Positions 8,501 to 16,306 of a stretch of 64,000 bases of DNA are shown piece by piece (positions within the stretch are counted from its first letter, which is position 1; each line of letters starts with the position of its first letter). The notes beneath the pieces are model-generated. The model was not told where the DNA came from, did no database searches, and worked only from the letters and a program-made list of their open reading frames with translations. A program made the position numbers and the translations under genes. The stretch spans positions 1,612,001 through 1,676,000 of the forward strand of contig NZ_CP033070.1 in assembly GCF_003669035.1 (NCBI RefSeq). The letters run 5' to 3'. This stretch comes from Chryseobacterium sp. 3008163. Its GTDB lineage: Bacteria; Bacteroidota; Bacteroidia; Flavobacteriales; Weeksellaceae.

Positions 8501-9433
8501 TTAAATTGAAGTTTTGGAATTAATATACTCAATCAATCCATCAAAATCCTTTTCTGAATATCCAACTTGTATGTAGTGAATATTTTCTTCCTTTCTATAC
8601 CACGTCAATTGCCGTTTTGCAAATCTTCTCGAGTTTTTCTTAATCTCAGAAACCGCAAAATCAAGATCCCATTCTCTATCAAAATATTTAAAAAGTTCAG
8701 AATAACCAACTGTATTCAGCGAGGCCAAATTTCTGCCTTCCTGAGATTTTCTTAATTCATTAAGATTTTTAGCCTCATCAAGCAAGCCGTTTTCCATCAT
8801 TTTATCGACACGAAGATTGATTCTTTCATAAATCATTTCCCGTGGAGCCTCAATACCAATTCTTATTGTTTGGAAATTTCTTGGATTTTTGGGATGAGCA
8901 ATATTTTCAGAATATTTTTTTCCGGTTTGCCAGATCACATCAATGGCTCGCAGCAACCTTCTTTGATTGTGAATATCTACATTTTCGTAATATTCAGGAT
9001 CTAAATCTTTCAGCATTTCCTGAAGTTTTTCAATTCCTTCAGTTTGCCAGATGGTTTCTAGTTTTTCTTGATTTTCTTCATTCGCTTCAGGCAAATCATT
9101 TAAGCCTTCAATTACCGCTTTCTCATACATCATGCTCCCACCAACCATAATGACAATATCGTATTTTTCGAAAAGCTGATCTAATAACTCCAAAGAATCA
9201 TGCTCAAACTGACCGATAGAATAATAATCTTTTACAGAAAGCTGACCGATAAAATGATGTTTTGCCTGCGAAAGTTCATCTTCTGAAGGTGCCGCAGTTC
9301 CTATTTTCATTTCGCTGAAAAACTGTCGGGAATCACAGGAAATAATTTCTGTATTGAATTGGCGGGCTAAATCAATGGCGAGTTTTGTTTTTCCAATACC
9401 GGTAGTTCCTACTACAGAAATCAATGTTTTCAT
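8501..9433 (-). CDS. miaA: tRNA dimethylallyltransferase MiaA
   Basis: A 310-residue protein that transfers the dimethylallyl group to the N6 of A37 in tRNAs reading codons that begin with U. The P-loop VGTTGIGKTKLAI, the tRNA/DMAPP-binding motif SCDSRQFFSEM (usually DSxQVYRxM), GTAAPSEDEL, VGGSMMYEKAV (usually GGTGLYxKAL), and the C-terminal RRFAKRQLTWYRKE motif are present in order. Several residues depart from proteobacterial MiaA but follow the Bacteroidota form. It is divergent from yicC. Confidence 0.95.
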   Translation of the reverse strand: MKTLISVVGTTGIGKTKLAIDLARQFNTEIISCDSRQFFSEMKIGTAAPSEDELSQAKHHFIGQLSVKDYYSIGQFEHDSLELLDQLFEKYDIVIMVGGSMMYEKAVIEGLNDLPEANEENQEKLETIWQTEGIEKLQEMLKDLDPEYYENVDIHNQRRLLRAIDVIWQTGKKYSENIAHPKNPRNFQTIRIGIEAPREMIYERINLRVDKMMENGLLDEAKNLNELRKSQEGRNLASLNTVGYSELFKYFDREWDLDFAVSEIKKNSRRFAKRQLTWYRKEENIHYIQVGYSEKDFDGLIEYINSKTSI

Positions 9434-9532
9434 ACGCTTACAGTCATTTTAAAAGTGAAAAAACATCATATTTCTTCGTCATAATTTCACTTTCTATATC
9501 ACGGATATTTCCAGTTTGCTAAATTAAATGTT

Positions 9533-9540
9533 TATCTTTG
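9533..9540 (+). promoter_or_regulatory. Likely -7 box of the yicC-gmk operon
   Basis: TATCTTTG matches TAnnTTTG and lies 17 nt before the yicC ATG at 9558. Confidence 0.55.
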
Positions 9541-9557
9541 TACGACAATAAAAAAGT

Positions 9558-10415
9558 ATGATTTTATCAATGACCGGCTTCGGTAGAGCCGAAGGTGTAT
9601 TTGAAGGAAAAAAAATTTCGATCGATATTAAATCACTGAACAGCAAGAGCTTTGATTTAAATATCAAAATTCCTTTACGATATAAAGAAAAAGAATTTGA
9701 AGTAAGAAAAATTCTAAACGATAGAATCATCCGCGGAAAGGTGGATTGCTATATCAATATTGAGAATCTTGAAGAAACGAATGATGTAAAAATCAACAGA
9801 AGTTTGATCGATTCTTACATGAATGAGCTTAAAAACATCGCTTCTGATGGACCCGATTTTGAGTACCTGAAAATGGCGGTAAGACTTCCGGATGCAATCA
9901 CTTCAAGACCAGACGAATTAACGGAAGGTGAATGGGAATCTTTGGCGAAAATTGTAAATAATGCCGTTGATAAATTCCAGGAGTTCAGAAAAACTGAAGG
10001 GAAAATTCTTCACGAAGAACTGGAAAGAAACATCAAAAATATTGATAAATCTTTGGCAGAAGTTGTTCCTTACGAGCAGGTGAGAATTGATGCTGTGAAA
10101 GAACGTTATATGAAAACTTTAAAAGAGTTTGAAAACGTTGACGAAACAAGATTCTATCAGGAAATGGCTTATTTTACTGAAAAATTAGATATTCAGGAAG
10201 AAAAAGTAAGACTTTCTCAACATTTGAAATATTATTCTGAAGTGATGGAAAATGAAGATTTCAATGGAAAAAAACTAGGTTTTATTTCACAGGAAATTGG
10301 AAGAGAAATCAATACTTTAGGATCAAAAGCCAATCACGCTGAAATTCAGAAATTGGTGGTGATGATGAAGGATGATTTGGAAAAAATAAAAGAACAGACG
10401 TTAAACGTATTATAA
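9558..10415 (+). CDS. yicC: YicC family endoribonuclease-like protein
   Basis: A 285-residue YicC-like protein starting with the family signature MTGFGRAEG and followed by the IDIKSLNSKSFDLNIKIP region. It ends with the conserved DUF1732 segment LGFISQEIGREINTLGSKAN, with a K-D-D-L-E-K-I-K-E-Q close near the C-terminus. The E. coli member has RNase activity on small RNAs and is linked to stress survival; the role here is inferred from family. It sits directly upstream of gmk, as in many bacteria. Confidence 0.95.
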   Translation: MILSMTGFGRAEGVFEGKKISIDIKSLNSKSFDLNIKIPLRYKEKEFEVRKILNDRIIRGKVDCYINIENLEETNDVKINRSLIDSYMNELKNIASDGPDFEYLKMAVRLPDAITSRPDELTEGEWESLAKIVNNAVDKFQEFRKTEGKILHEELERNIKNIDKSLAEVVPYEQVRIDAVKERYMKTLKEFENVDETRFYQEMAYFTEKLDIQEEKVRLSQHLKYYSEVMENEDFNGKKLGFISQEIGREINTLGSKANHAEIQKLVVMMKDDLEKIKEQTLNVL

Positions 10416-10495
10416 CAGTTGTCAGTTGATGGTTGATGGTTTTCGGTATTCTTCCGCAAACACAGACAACCGACAACCAGTAACCAACAACAAAA

Positions 10496-11059
10496 ATGAA
10501 AAAAGTTATCATATTTTCAGCACCGTCGGGAAGCGGGAAGACAACATTGGTAAAACATTCTCTGGAAGTAATTTCGGAATTGGAATTTTCCATATCATGC
10601 ACAACGAGACAGCCGAGAGGAAGTGAAATTCATGCGATTGATTATCACTTTATTTCGCCTGATGAATTCAGACAGAAAATTGCTGAAGAAGCTTTTGTTG
10701 AATTTGAGGAGGTTTATACCGATAAATATTACGGAACTCTGAAATCTGAGGTCGAAAAGATCTGGAATCAGGGAAAAGTTGTTATTTTTGATGTAGATGT
10801 AAAAGGCGGAATTTCATTAAAAAAATATTTTGGAGAAAAAGCATTATCCATTTTCATTGAACCACCTTCGATTGCCGAATTGGAACGGAGATTGATCACA
10901 AGAAATACCGATGATGCCGAAACCATCAAAACCCGCGTAGAAAAAGCTGAAGAAGAGCTTACCTATGCGATAGAATTTGACGAAATCGTTATTAACAGCG
11001 ATTTGGATCAGGCAAAAATAGAAATAGAAAGTTTAATAAAAAGGTTTATCGGAAAATAA
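10496..11059 (+). CDS. gmk: Guanylate kinase
   Basis: A 187-residue P-loop kinase that converts GMP and ATP to GDP and ADP. The Walker A motif SAPSGSGKTTLV is at the N-terminus, followed by the GMP-binding stretch SISCTTRQPRGSE, the Y-H-F-I-S pattern, and DVDVKGGISLKK (the family's D-V-D-x-x-G). The length is normal. It lies 80 nt behind yicC, and the gap contains an imperfect repeat of TTGTCAGTTGATGG-type sequence. Confidence 0.96.
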   Translation: MKKVIIFSAPSGSGKTTLVKHSLEVISELEFSISCTTRQPRGSEIHAIDYHFISPDEFRQKIAEEAFVEFEEVYTDKYYGTLKSEVEKIWNQGKVVIFDVDVKGGISLKKYFGEKALSIFIEPPSIAELERRLITRNTDDAETIKTRVEKAEEELTYAIEFDEIVINSDLDQAKIEIESLIKRFIGK

Positions 11060-11175
11060 AGGTTTGAAGTTGGAAGCGGGATGATGGAAGTTTGATTTGT
11101 AAAAAATCAAATTTAATCACAACTAACTTCTTATTTCTTACTTTTAATTTTGATAAAATAAAAACACAGGTTGAC

Positions 11176-12195
11176 ATGAGCACCGAAACATTAGAAAAAG
11201 CTAAATCTACACTTCCTGTAAAAGGATTTTTAGATTTAAAAGATATCGCTATTCCTCAAGGAGAAGATTTGGTAAAAGCTATTCTCCAACTGAAAGAAGA
11301 AAAAAATGCCGTTATTCTTGCGCATTATTATCAACCGGGAGAAATTCAGGATATTGCTGATTTCTTGGGAGATTCTCTTCAATTGGCAAGGCAGGCGAAA
11401 GATACAGACGCCGATATGATTGTTTTTTGCGGAGTACATTTCATGGCAGAAGCTGCAAAAATTCTAAACCCAACTAAAAAAGTAGTTCTTCCTGATACAA
11501 TGGCAGGATGCTCTTTGGCAGACGGTTGTTCAGGAGAAGGTTTGAGAAAAATGCGTGAGCAACATCCAAATGCTTTGATTGCAACCTACATCAACTGTAA
11601 TGCAGAAACAAAGGCAGAAAGCGACATCATCGTAACTAGTTCAAACGCTGAAACAGTGATTGAAGCTTTACCGACTGACAGGCCTATTATTTTTGCTCCG
11701 GATAAAAATTTAGGTAGATATTTATCTAAAAAAACCGGACGTGATATGATTCTTTGGGACGGAAGCTGCATAGTCCACGAAGCTTTCTCAATGGAAAGAA
11801 TCGCCCAACAGTTGGCGGATAATCCTGATGCAAAAATGATTGCACACCCGGAAAGTGAAGAAGCAGTTTTAAAATTGGCTCACTTCATCGGTTCGACTTC
11901 TGCGCTTTTGAATTTTGTTGAAAAAGACGACTGTCAGAAATTTATTATCGCAACTGAGGAAGGAATTCTTCACGAAATGAGAAAACGTGCACCACACAAA
12001 GAACTGATTCCTGCTTTGGTTTTTGACGAAAGCTGTAATTGCTCAGAATGTTTTTACATGAAGAGAAATACAATGGAAAAACTGTATCTGTGTATGAAAT
12101 ATGAACTTCCTGAGATTATCATTGAAGAAGAGCTTCGACTGAGAGCACTGAAGCCCATTGAGGCAATGCTCGATCTTTCAAAAAGTATTAAATAA
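11176..12195 (+). CDS. nadA: Quinolinate synthase NadA
   Basis: A 339-residue enzyme that condenses iminoaspartate with dihydroxyacetone phosphate to quinolinate in NAD synthesis, using a 4Fe-4S cluster. The motifs AVILAHYYQPGEIQDIAD, GDSLQLARQA, DMIVFCGVHFMAEAAKIL, and the C-terminal FDESCNCSECFYMKRNTMEK with cluster cysteines are present. I chose the ATG at 11176 (MSTETLEKAK) because the upstream extension from 11092 is low-complexity and unlike the family. The last 16 codons occur again, diverged, at 12535-12585 behind the next small gene. Confidence 0.95.
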   Translation: MSTETLEKAKSTLPVKGFLDLKDIAIPQGEDLVKAILQLKEEKNAVILAHYYQPGEIQDIADFLGDSLQLARQAKDTDADMIVFCGVHFMAEAAKILNPTKKVVLPDTMAGCSLADGCSGEGLRKMREQHPNALIATYINCNAETKAESDIIVTSSNAETVIEALPTDRPIIFAPDKNLGRYLSKKTGRDMILWDGSCIVHEAFSMERIAQQLADNPDAKMIAHPESEEAVLKLAHFIGSTSALLNFVEKDDCQKFIIATEEGILHEMRKRAPHKELIPALVFDESCNCSECFYMKRNTMEKLYLCMKYELPEIIIEEELRLRALKPIEAMLDLSKSIK

Positions 12196-12225
12196 CAAGA
12201 GACTGATACAAAGAAAACACAAGAA

Positions 12226-12471
12226 ATGAATAGTGCATTTAAGAAGGCATTCAAAATATATAAATATTTGGTTTCAATATTTATAGTTGCCTTTTTAATT
12301 TATTTTCTAATTGATGATTATGAATTAGTTATCAATAGTTCTTACTCAACTATGACACTATTTTATTTAATGGCTTTAGTTATTTTTTATGCATTCATTT
12401 TTTCTTGTTGGTTTTGGTTAATAACGTCGATTACTATTATTCTTGATTTTTACACCAAAGAAATTGGATAA
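12226..12471 (+). CDS. Small membrane protein of unknown function
   Basis: An 81-residue protein with two clear hydrophobic segments (about residues 13-30 and 43-72) and a basic N-terminus (AFKKAFKIYKY). I do not recognise a family. It sits 30 bp behind nadA and is trapped between nadA and a duplicate of the nadA 3' end, so it probably arrived in an insertion. It is very A/T-rich compared with nadA. Confidence 0.6.
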   Translation: MNSAFKKAFKIYKYLVSIFIVAFLIYFLIDDYELVINSSYSTMTLFYLMALVIFYAFIFSCWFWLITSITIILDFYTKEIG

Positions 12472-12534
12472 ATTTTTGTATAGATTTTTTTAAGACAACA
12501 TAAAAATTTATGCTTACCAAAGATTTTTTCCAAA

Positions 12535-12585
12535 GCATTAGAACCGATAGAGGCAATGCTTGATCTTTTGAAAAGCATCAAATAA
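12535..12585 (+). pseudogene. Relic of a nadA 3' end (16 codons plus stop)
   Basis: Read in frame this gives ALEPIEAMLDLLKSIK and a stop, against ALKPIEAMLDLSKSIK at the real nadA C-terminus. At DNA level about 41 of 52 bases agree and most differences are synonymous, so the two copies diverged as coding sequence before coming together. It is not an active gene on its own: there is no start or upstream frame. Confidence 0.8.
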
Positions 12586-12590
12586 ATTTT

Positions 12591-12617
12591 AAAGCGGGTT
12601 TTTTCACTCGCTTTTTT
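12591..12617 (+). terminator. Terminator behind the nadA relic
   Basis: AAAGCG pairs with CGCTTT and is followed by a run of T. It is probably the original nadA terminator, now separated from nadA by the islet. Confidence 0.65.
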
Positions 12618-12639
12618 AGTTCGAAAATATAATAAATAG

Positions 12640-13107
12640 ATGTCACCAAAGGAAATATTAATTCAAGCTAGAAAACTTCATGATGAGGGACGTTATGATG
12701 ATGCCATACAACTACTTTTGCCATTAAAAGATATTAATCCTAAATTAGAAGAACATCAATATATATCTATATCCTACAGTTATTATTGCCTGAATGATTT
12801 CAGTCAATCTTTTTATTATGCGGAATTGGTTTCGAGCAAAAATAAATCAAATGAATTTGCATCTCAAATAAAGTATTTTTGTCTTGTTGATGAAAATAAA
12901 ATTGATGAGGCTTTATCAGAAGTCATCAACTTTCTGAATGAATTTCCAGCAAATCTTTATAAAATTACATTAGAAGAACTTCTAGTTGATGTAAATGAAG
13001 ATAGAATTCATGGAGAATTTGCTGCTAAAATATTATTTTTAGCCAATAAAAATAACGTTATAAATCAGGTAAAATTCAATCTGATTGATAAGGATCGATT
13101 AAATTAA
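12640..13107 (+). CDS. Tetratricopeptide-like protein, unknown function
   Basis: A 155-residue soluble protein. The first 80 residues look like two TPR-type helix pairs (ILIQARKLHDEGRYDDAIQL and QYISISYSYYCLNDFSQSFYYAELV), so protein-protein contact is likely. There is no signal peptide or catalytic motif. It lies between the nadA relic terminator and folB, with only 6 bp to folB, and is A/T-rich like the neighbouring islet gene. Confidence 0.65.
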   Translation: MSPKEILIQARKLHDEGRYDDAIQLLLPLKDINPKLEEHQYISISYSYYCLNDFSQSFYYAELVSSKNKSNEFASQIKYFCLVDENKIDEALSEVINFLNEFPANLYKITLEELLVDVNEDRIHGEFAAKILFLANKNNVINQVKFNLIDKDRLN

Positions 13108-13113
13108 AAAAAC

Positions 13114-13497
13114 ATGAGCAAAATATTTTTAGAAGACGTTAAAATCTACGCTTACCACGGTGTTCTTCCTGAAGAAAACATTATCGGGACATACTATATT
13201 TTAAATGCAGAAATTCATACAGATTTGTGGGATGCTGCAGTCTCTGATGATTTGAATGATACAATAAGTTATGCAGATATTAATGAAATTATTCATGATG
13301 AGATGAAAATTCAGTCGAAATTGCTTGAACATGTTGCCGGGAGAATTATCAATAAAATCAACGAAAAATTCAATCAGATCTCTTACATCAAATTAAGAAT
13401 CACCAAAACGAGTCCACCAATGAAAGGTGAAATGAAAGGAGCAAGTATTGAACTTGAAAAAAGTTTTTTATTAGGCGGAATTACAGAAAATGAGTAA
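13114..13497 (+). CDS. folB: Dihydroneopterin aldolase
   Basis: A 127-residue FolB enzyme of folate synthesis, cleaving dihydroneopterin to 6-hydroxymethyl-dihydropterin and glycolaldehyde. It shows the family's opening VKIYAYHGVLPEE, the motif DTISYADINEII, LLEHVAGRIINKI and the closing RITKTSPPMKGEMKGASIEL with the usual K-x-x-P-P region. The length is typical. Confidence 0.93.
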   Translation: MSKIFLEDVKIYAYHGVLPEENIIGTYYILNAEIHTDLWDAAVSDDLNDTISYADINEIIHDEMKIQSKLLEHVAGRIINKINEKFNQISYIKLRITKTSPPMKGEMKGASIELEKSFLLGGITENE

Positions 13498-13522
13498 TTT
13501 TCAGTTTTAAAATCAAAACACA

Positions 13523-14884
13523 GTGAAAATAGTTAAAATATTATTTCTATTGCTGTCCATCGGTATTTTTGGTCAAACCAATACGTCCGGTGATGCCATT
13601 TATAATTTTCCAAAAATAAAATCGAGCATTACGATGCCGGTGACGCTTCCGCTGTCGGAAATCAGCAATATGATCAATACCTCGGTAAAAGATCTGATTT
13701 TTCAGGATGATTCTTATACAGACAATGATAACGACCAATTTAAAGTAAAAGTCTGGAAAACCCGGCCAATACGCTTGGTTGGAAGTACAAATCAGAGCAT
13801 TTTGATTGAAGTTCCATTAAAAATTTGGGCAAAAAAAGGCATCGGAACATTGGGAGTCTACACCTATCAGGAGACAACTTTTGAAACCGTGATGTATTTT
13901 AAAACTACATTAGATTTCAAAAACAATTGGTCTATCACCACTTTTACTCAGCCAACAGGCTTTAAATGGGTGAAAAAACCTGTTTTGGATTTCGGAAAAG
14001 TTGAAATTCCTATCACCTCTCTTGTTGAGAAAAGCCTGAAAGAACAACAATACAATTTCTGCAAAACCATAGATCAGCAAATGGCTTCGCAACTGAATTT
14101 CCAACAGTATGCAGTTTTAGCTTGGAATGCTTTTTCTCAACCTTTTAATATTTCTGAAGAATATAATACCTGGTTAAAAATTACGCCAATCCACGTCAAT
14201 ATCACTCCTTTAAAATTCTATGGAAATCAAATTGACACCAATATCGGCATCGATATTTTCTCCGAGACTTATACAGGAACAAAACCTGAAGCTTCGCACC
14301 CCGCAAAAGCAGTGATGAATTTTAATTTTATTCCACTTTTGGCAGACCAGTTTGTATTGCAAACGACCGCAAATATTCCGTTTTCTGAAGCCACAAATAT
14401 TGCAAAAAAAACTTTTTTAAATAAAGAATTTGACATCAGGGATTCTAAGGTGAAAATTTCGGATATCAAAGTTTATGGCGAAGCAAACCGGATTATGATA
14501 GAAGCTGATACGGAAGGTTATGTGAAAGGAACAGTTTTTATTTCGGGCATTCCTGTTTATGACGAAACTAAAAGAAAAATAGTACTTTCAGACACAAAAT
14601 TTAAGCTCAAAACAGCTAACATTCTTCAGAAGTTAGCAACTTCTCTTTTTAAAGGAAAAATTGTAAAAATGATTGAAGATGAATACGGAATCCCTACGGC
14701 CGAATTGGAAACTTCATCTAAAAAAAGTATTGAAGAAGCCTTTAACAAAGAATATTACAAAGGTCTGAAAATGAATGGAAAAGTATCTAATCTGAAGCCA
14801 CATCAGATTCTTCTAAACGATTCCGGAATTACTGCTGTGATTGATACCAACGCCAATTTAAGATTTACTTTGAAAGGATTTTAA
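13523..14884 (+). CDS. DUF4403 family exported protein
   Basis: A 453-residue protein with a signal peptide (KIVKILFLLLSIGIFG, then Q-T-N). Its overall layout, with an S-x-I-x-x-P-V-T-L-P-L-S-E-I opening and repeated long beta-rich domains, fits the DUF4403 family of Bacteroidota, thought to be distant relatives of lipid-binding tubular proteins. The start is a GTG at 13523. The role is unknown; periplasmic or outer-membrane lipid handling is only a guess. It is followed after 22 bp by an RDD protein. Confidence 0.7.
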   Translation: MKIVKILFLLLSIGIFGQTNTSGDAIYNFPKIKSSITMPVTLPLSEISNMINTSVKDLIFQDDSYTDNDNDQFKVKVWKTRPIRLVGSTNQSILIEVPLKIWAKKGIGTLGVYTYQETTFETVMYFKTTLDFKNNWSITTFTQPTGFKWVKKPVLDFGKVEIPITSLVEKSLKEQQYNFCKTIDQQMASQLNFQQYAVLAWNAFSQPFNISEEYNTWLKITPIHVNITPLKFYGNQIDTNIGIDIFSETYTGTKPEASHPAKAVMNFNFIPLLADQFVLQTTANIPFSEATNIAKKTFLNKEFDIRDSKVKISDIKVYGEANRIMIEADTEGYVKGTVFISGIPVYDETKRKIVLSDTKFKLKTANILQKLATSLFKGKIVKMIEDEYGIPTAELETSSKKSIEEAFNKEYYKGLKMNGKVSNLKPHQILLNDSGITAVIDTNANLRFTLKGF

Positions 14885-14906
14885 ACTTATTATAAAACTA
14901 AAATCA

Positions 14907-15425
14907 ATGTTAACTATGAGAAAATACTTACAAATAATCGACAGACATAGAGCTACAAAATGGGCAAGACTTGGAAGCATTGTGATTGATAGAATCGTTT
15001 TTAATATGTTCTTTTTTGCGTTTGCCATCATTGGAGGTCTTATCGACGGGATTCTGGGGATTTATTATTTTACAAAATTCTTTGACCAACTCGAAGGAAT
15101 AGGTAGGCTTGCAGATATTATCATGACAAATATTATCTTTTTCATTTATATTTTTCTCTTAGAATATTTTACGAAAGGTAGAAGTATCGGAAAGTTCGTG
15201 ATAGGAACGAAAGTCATCATGACCGACGGAACAGAGCCGAAGCTAAAAGATTATTTAATAAGAAACGTTTGCAGACTTGTACCATTTGACGCGCTATCCT
15301 TTTTAGGTGAGAACGGATGGCACGACAGCTGGAGCGATACAAGAGTAATCTCCATCAAAAATTATGAGGCTGAAAAACAGGCTAAAAGCGATATTGAAGA
15401 TCTTGGAAAGAAAGAAATAGCGTGA
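14907..15425 (+). CDS. RDD family membrane protein
   Basis: A 172-residue protein with three hydrophobic segments (about residues 27-60, 72-86 and part of the C-terminal half) and the RDD signature: the first helix opens with an R and D pair (RLGSIVIDRIVFNMFFFAF), and the later stretch TKGRSIGKFVIGTKVI is the characteristic G-x-S-x-G-K loop. The family is of uncertain function, possibly ion exchange. The ATG at 14916 (MRKYLQ) is an equally good start. Confidence 0.85.
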   Translation: MLTMRKYLQIIDRHRATKWARLGSIVIDRIVFNMFFFAFAIIGGLIDGILGIYYFTKFFDQLEGIGRLADIIMTNIIFFIYIFLLEYFTKGRSIGKFVIGTKVIMTDGTEPKLKDYLIRNVCRLVPFDALSFLGENGWHDSWSDTRVISIKNYEAEKQAKSDIEDLGKKEIA

Positions 15426-15429
15426 AAAC

Positions 15430-15460
15430 TTTGTTTGAATAAGAAAAAATTCTATATTTG
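15430..15460 (+). promoter_or_regulatory. Promoter of tRNA-Cys
   Basis: TTTG at 15430-15433, a 19-nt spacer, and TATATTTG at 15453-15460: an exact match to the Bacteroidota housekeeping consensus. It lies 14 nt upstream of the tRNA. Confidence 0.8.
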
Positions 15461-15474
15461 CACCACCTAAAAAT

Positions 15475-15545
15475 GGTGCTTTGGCCGAGCGGCTAGGCAG
15501 TGGTCTGCAACACCATCTACAGCGGTTCGAATCCGCTAGGCACCT
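15475..15545 (+). tRNA. tRNA-Cys (GCA)
   Basis: A complete cloverleaf can be drawn. The acceptor stem GGTGCTT pairs with AGGCACC; the anticodon loop CTGCAAC places GCA at positions 34-36; the T-arm carries GGTTCGAATCC; and the discriminator base is T. CCA is not encoded. A terminator follows within 10 nt, so it is a single-gene unit. Confidence 0.95.
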
Positions 15546-15550
15546 CGTAA

Positions 15551-15581
15551 AAAACTCCGATCTTTCGATTGGAGTTTTTTT
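15551..15581 (+). terminator. Terminator of tRNA-Cys
   Basis: AAAACTCC pairs with GGAGTTTT (loop of 12) and is followed by T residues. Confidence 0.8.
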
Positions 15582-15721
15582 ATTTTCAATTATACCTTAG
15601 CTAAGTCTCTAGAACAAAGAATTTTAAAACTTTAACATTTACTTAACTAAAACTTGGCTTCATAATTGAACATACCACATTAGAAAACTGTAAAGTTTAA
15701 TCAATTTTTAAAATTTGAGTT

Positions 15722-16253
15722 ATGAAAAATATATTGTTAGCAGGACTTGTGTCGGTAATTACACTCACAGCCTGTAAAAAAGACGATCAAGTTGCAGAAA
15801 AGACGCTCGAACAACAAAAATAGAATTTCAGGCAAGACAACTTGAAATAGAAAAGCAAAAATTAGCGATTGAGAAAGAGAGATTCGCATATGAAACTCAA
15901 AAAGAACTGACAGTATAGCGGAAGTTCAGAAAGAAAAAGCAGCAGTAGCTGCCGCAAAACCACAGGTAATAAGAGAAACAAGAACGGTGTACAGAGACAC
16001 TCCTTCTTCTAATAATAGTGTTGCAAGCAACGGAGGCGGTTCTTCACAAGGAACTACTGCTAAGAAAAAGGGAATCAGTGAAGCTGCGAAAGGTACAGCA
16101 ATTGGTGTAGTCAGTGGAGCTGCACTAGGAGCCATTGTTAATAAGAAAAACCGTGGTGGTGGTGCCGTAGTTGGTGGTATCATTGGTGGTGCAACAGGAT
16201 ATACTTTGGGTAGATCACAGGATAGAAAAAGTGGGCGAGTACAGCCAAAATAG
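15722..16253 (+). pseudogene. Glycine-zipper lipoprotein, interrupted by two frameshifts
   Basis: Three open segments in successive frames make one plausible protein. 15722-15823 gives a lipoprotein signal (LTACKKDD); 15820-15918 gives a charged coiled coil (FQARQLEIEKQKLAIEKER); from 15909 the third frame gives SIAEVQKEKAAVAAAKP and then a Gly/Ala-rich YMGG-like glycine-zipper domain (GTAIGVVSGAALGAIVNKK). Each change equals the loss of one base, the first in an A5 run at 15816-15820, the second near 15909. Together they encode about 177 residues of an envelope lipoprotein. Because many genes here show the same single-base loss, the damage may be a sequencing error rather than real decay. 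Confidence 0.7.
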
Positions 16254-16275
16254 ATAAATCATTTCAAAAACTTTA

Positions 16276-16305
16276 AAAAGATTGCTTATTTTTAGGCAAT
16301 CTTTT
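16276..16305 (+). terminator. Terminator of the glycine-zipper lipoprotein gene
   Basis: AAAGATTGC pairs with GCAATCTTT and is followed by T residues. The next start codon (16307) touches the T run. Confidence 0.75.
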
Positions 16306-16306
16306 T

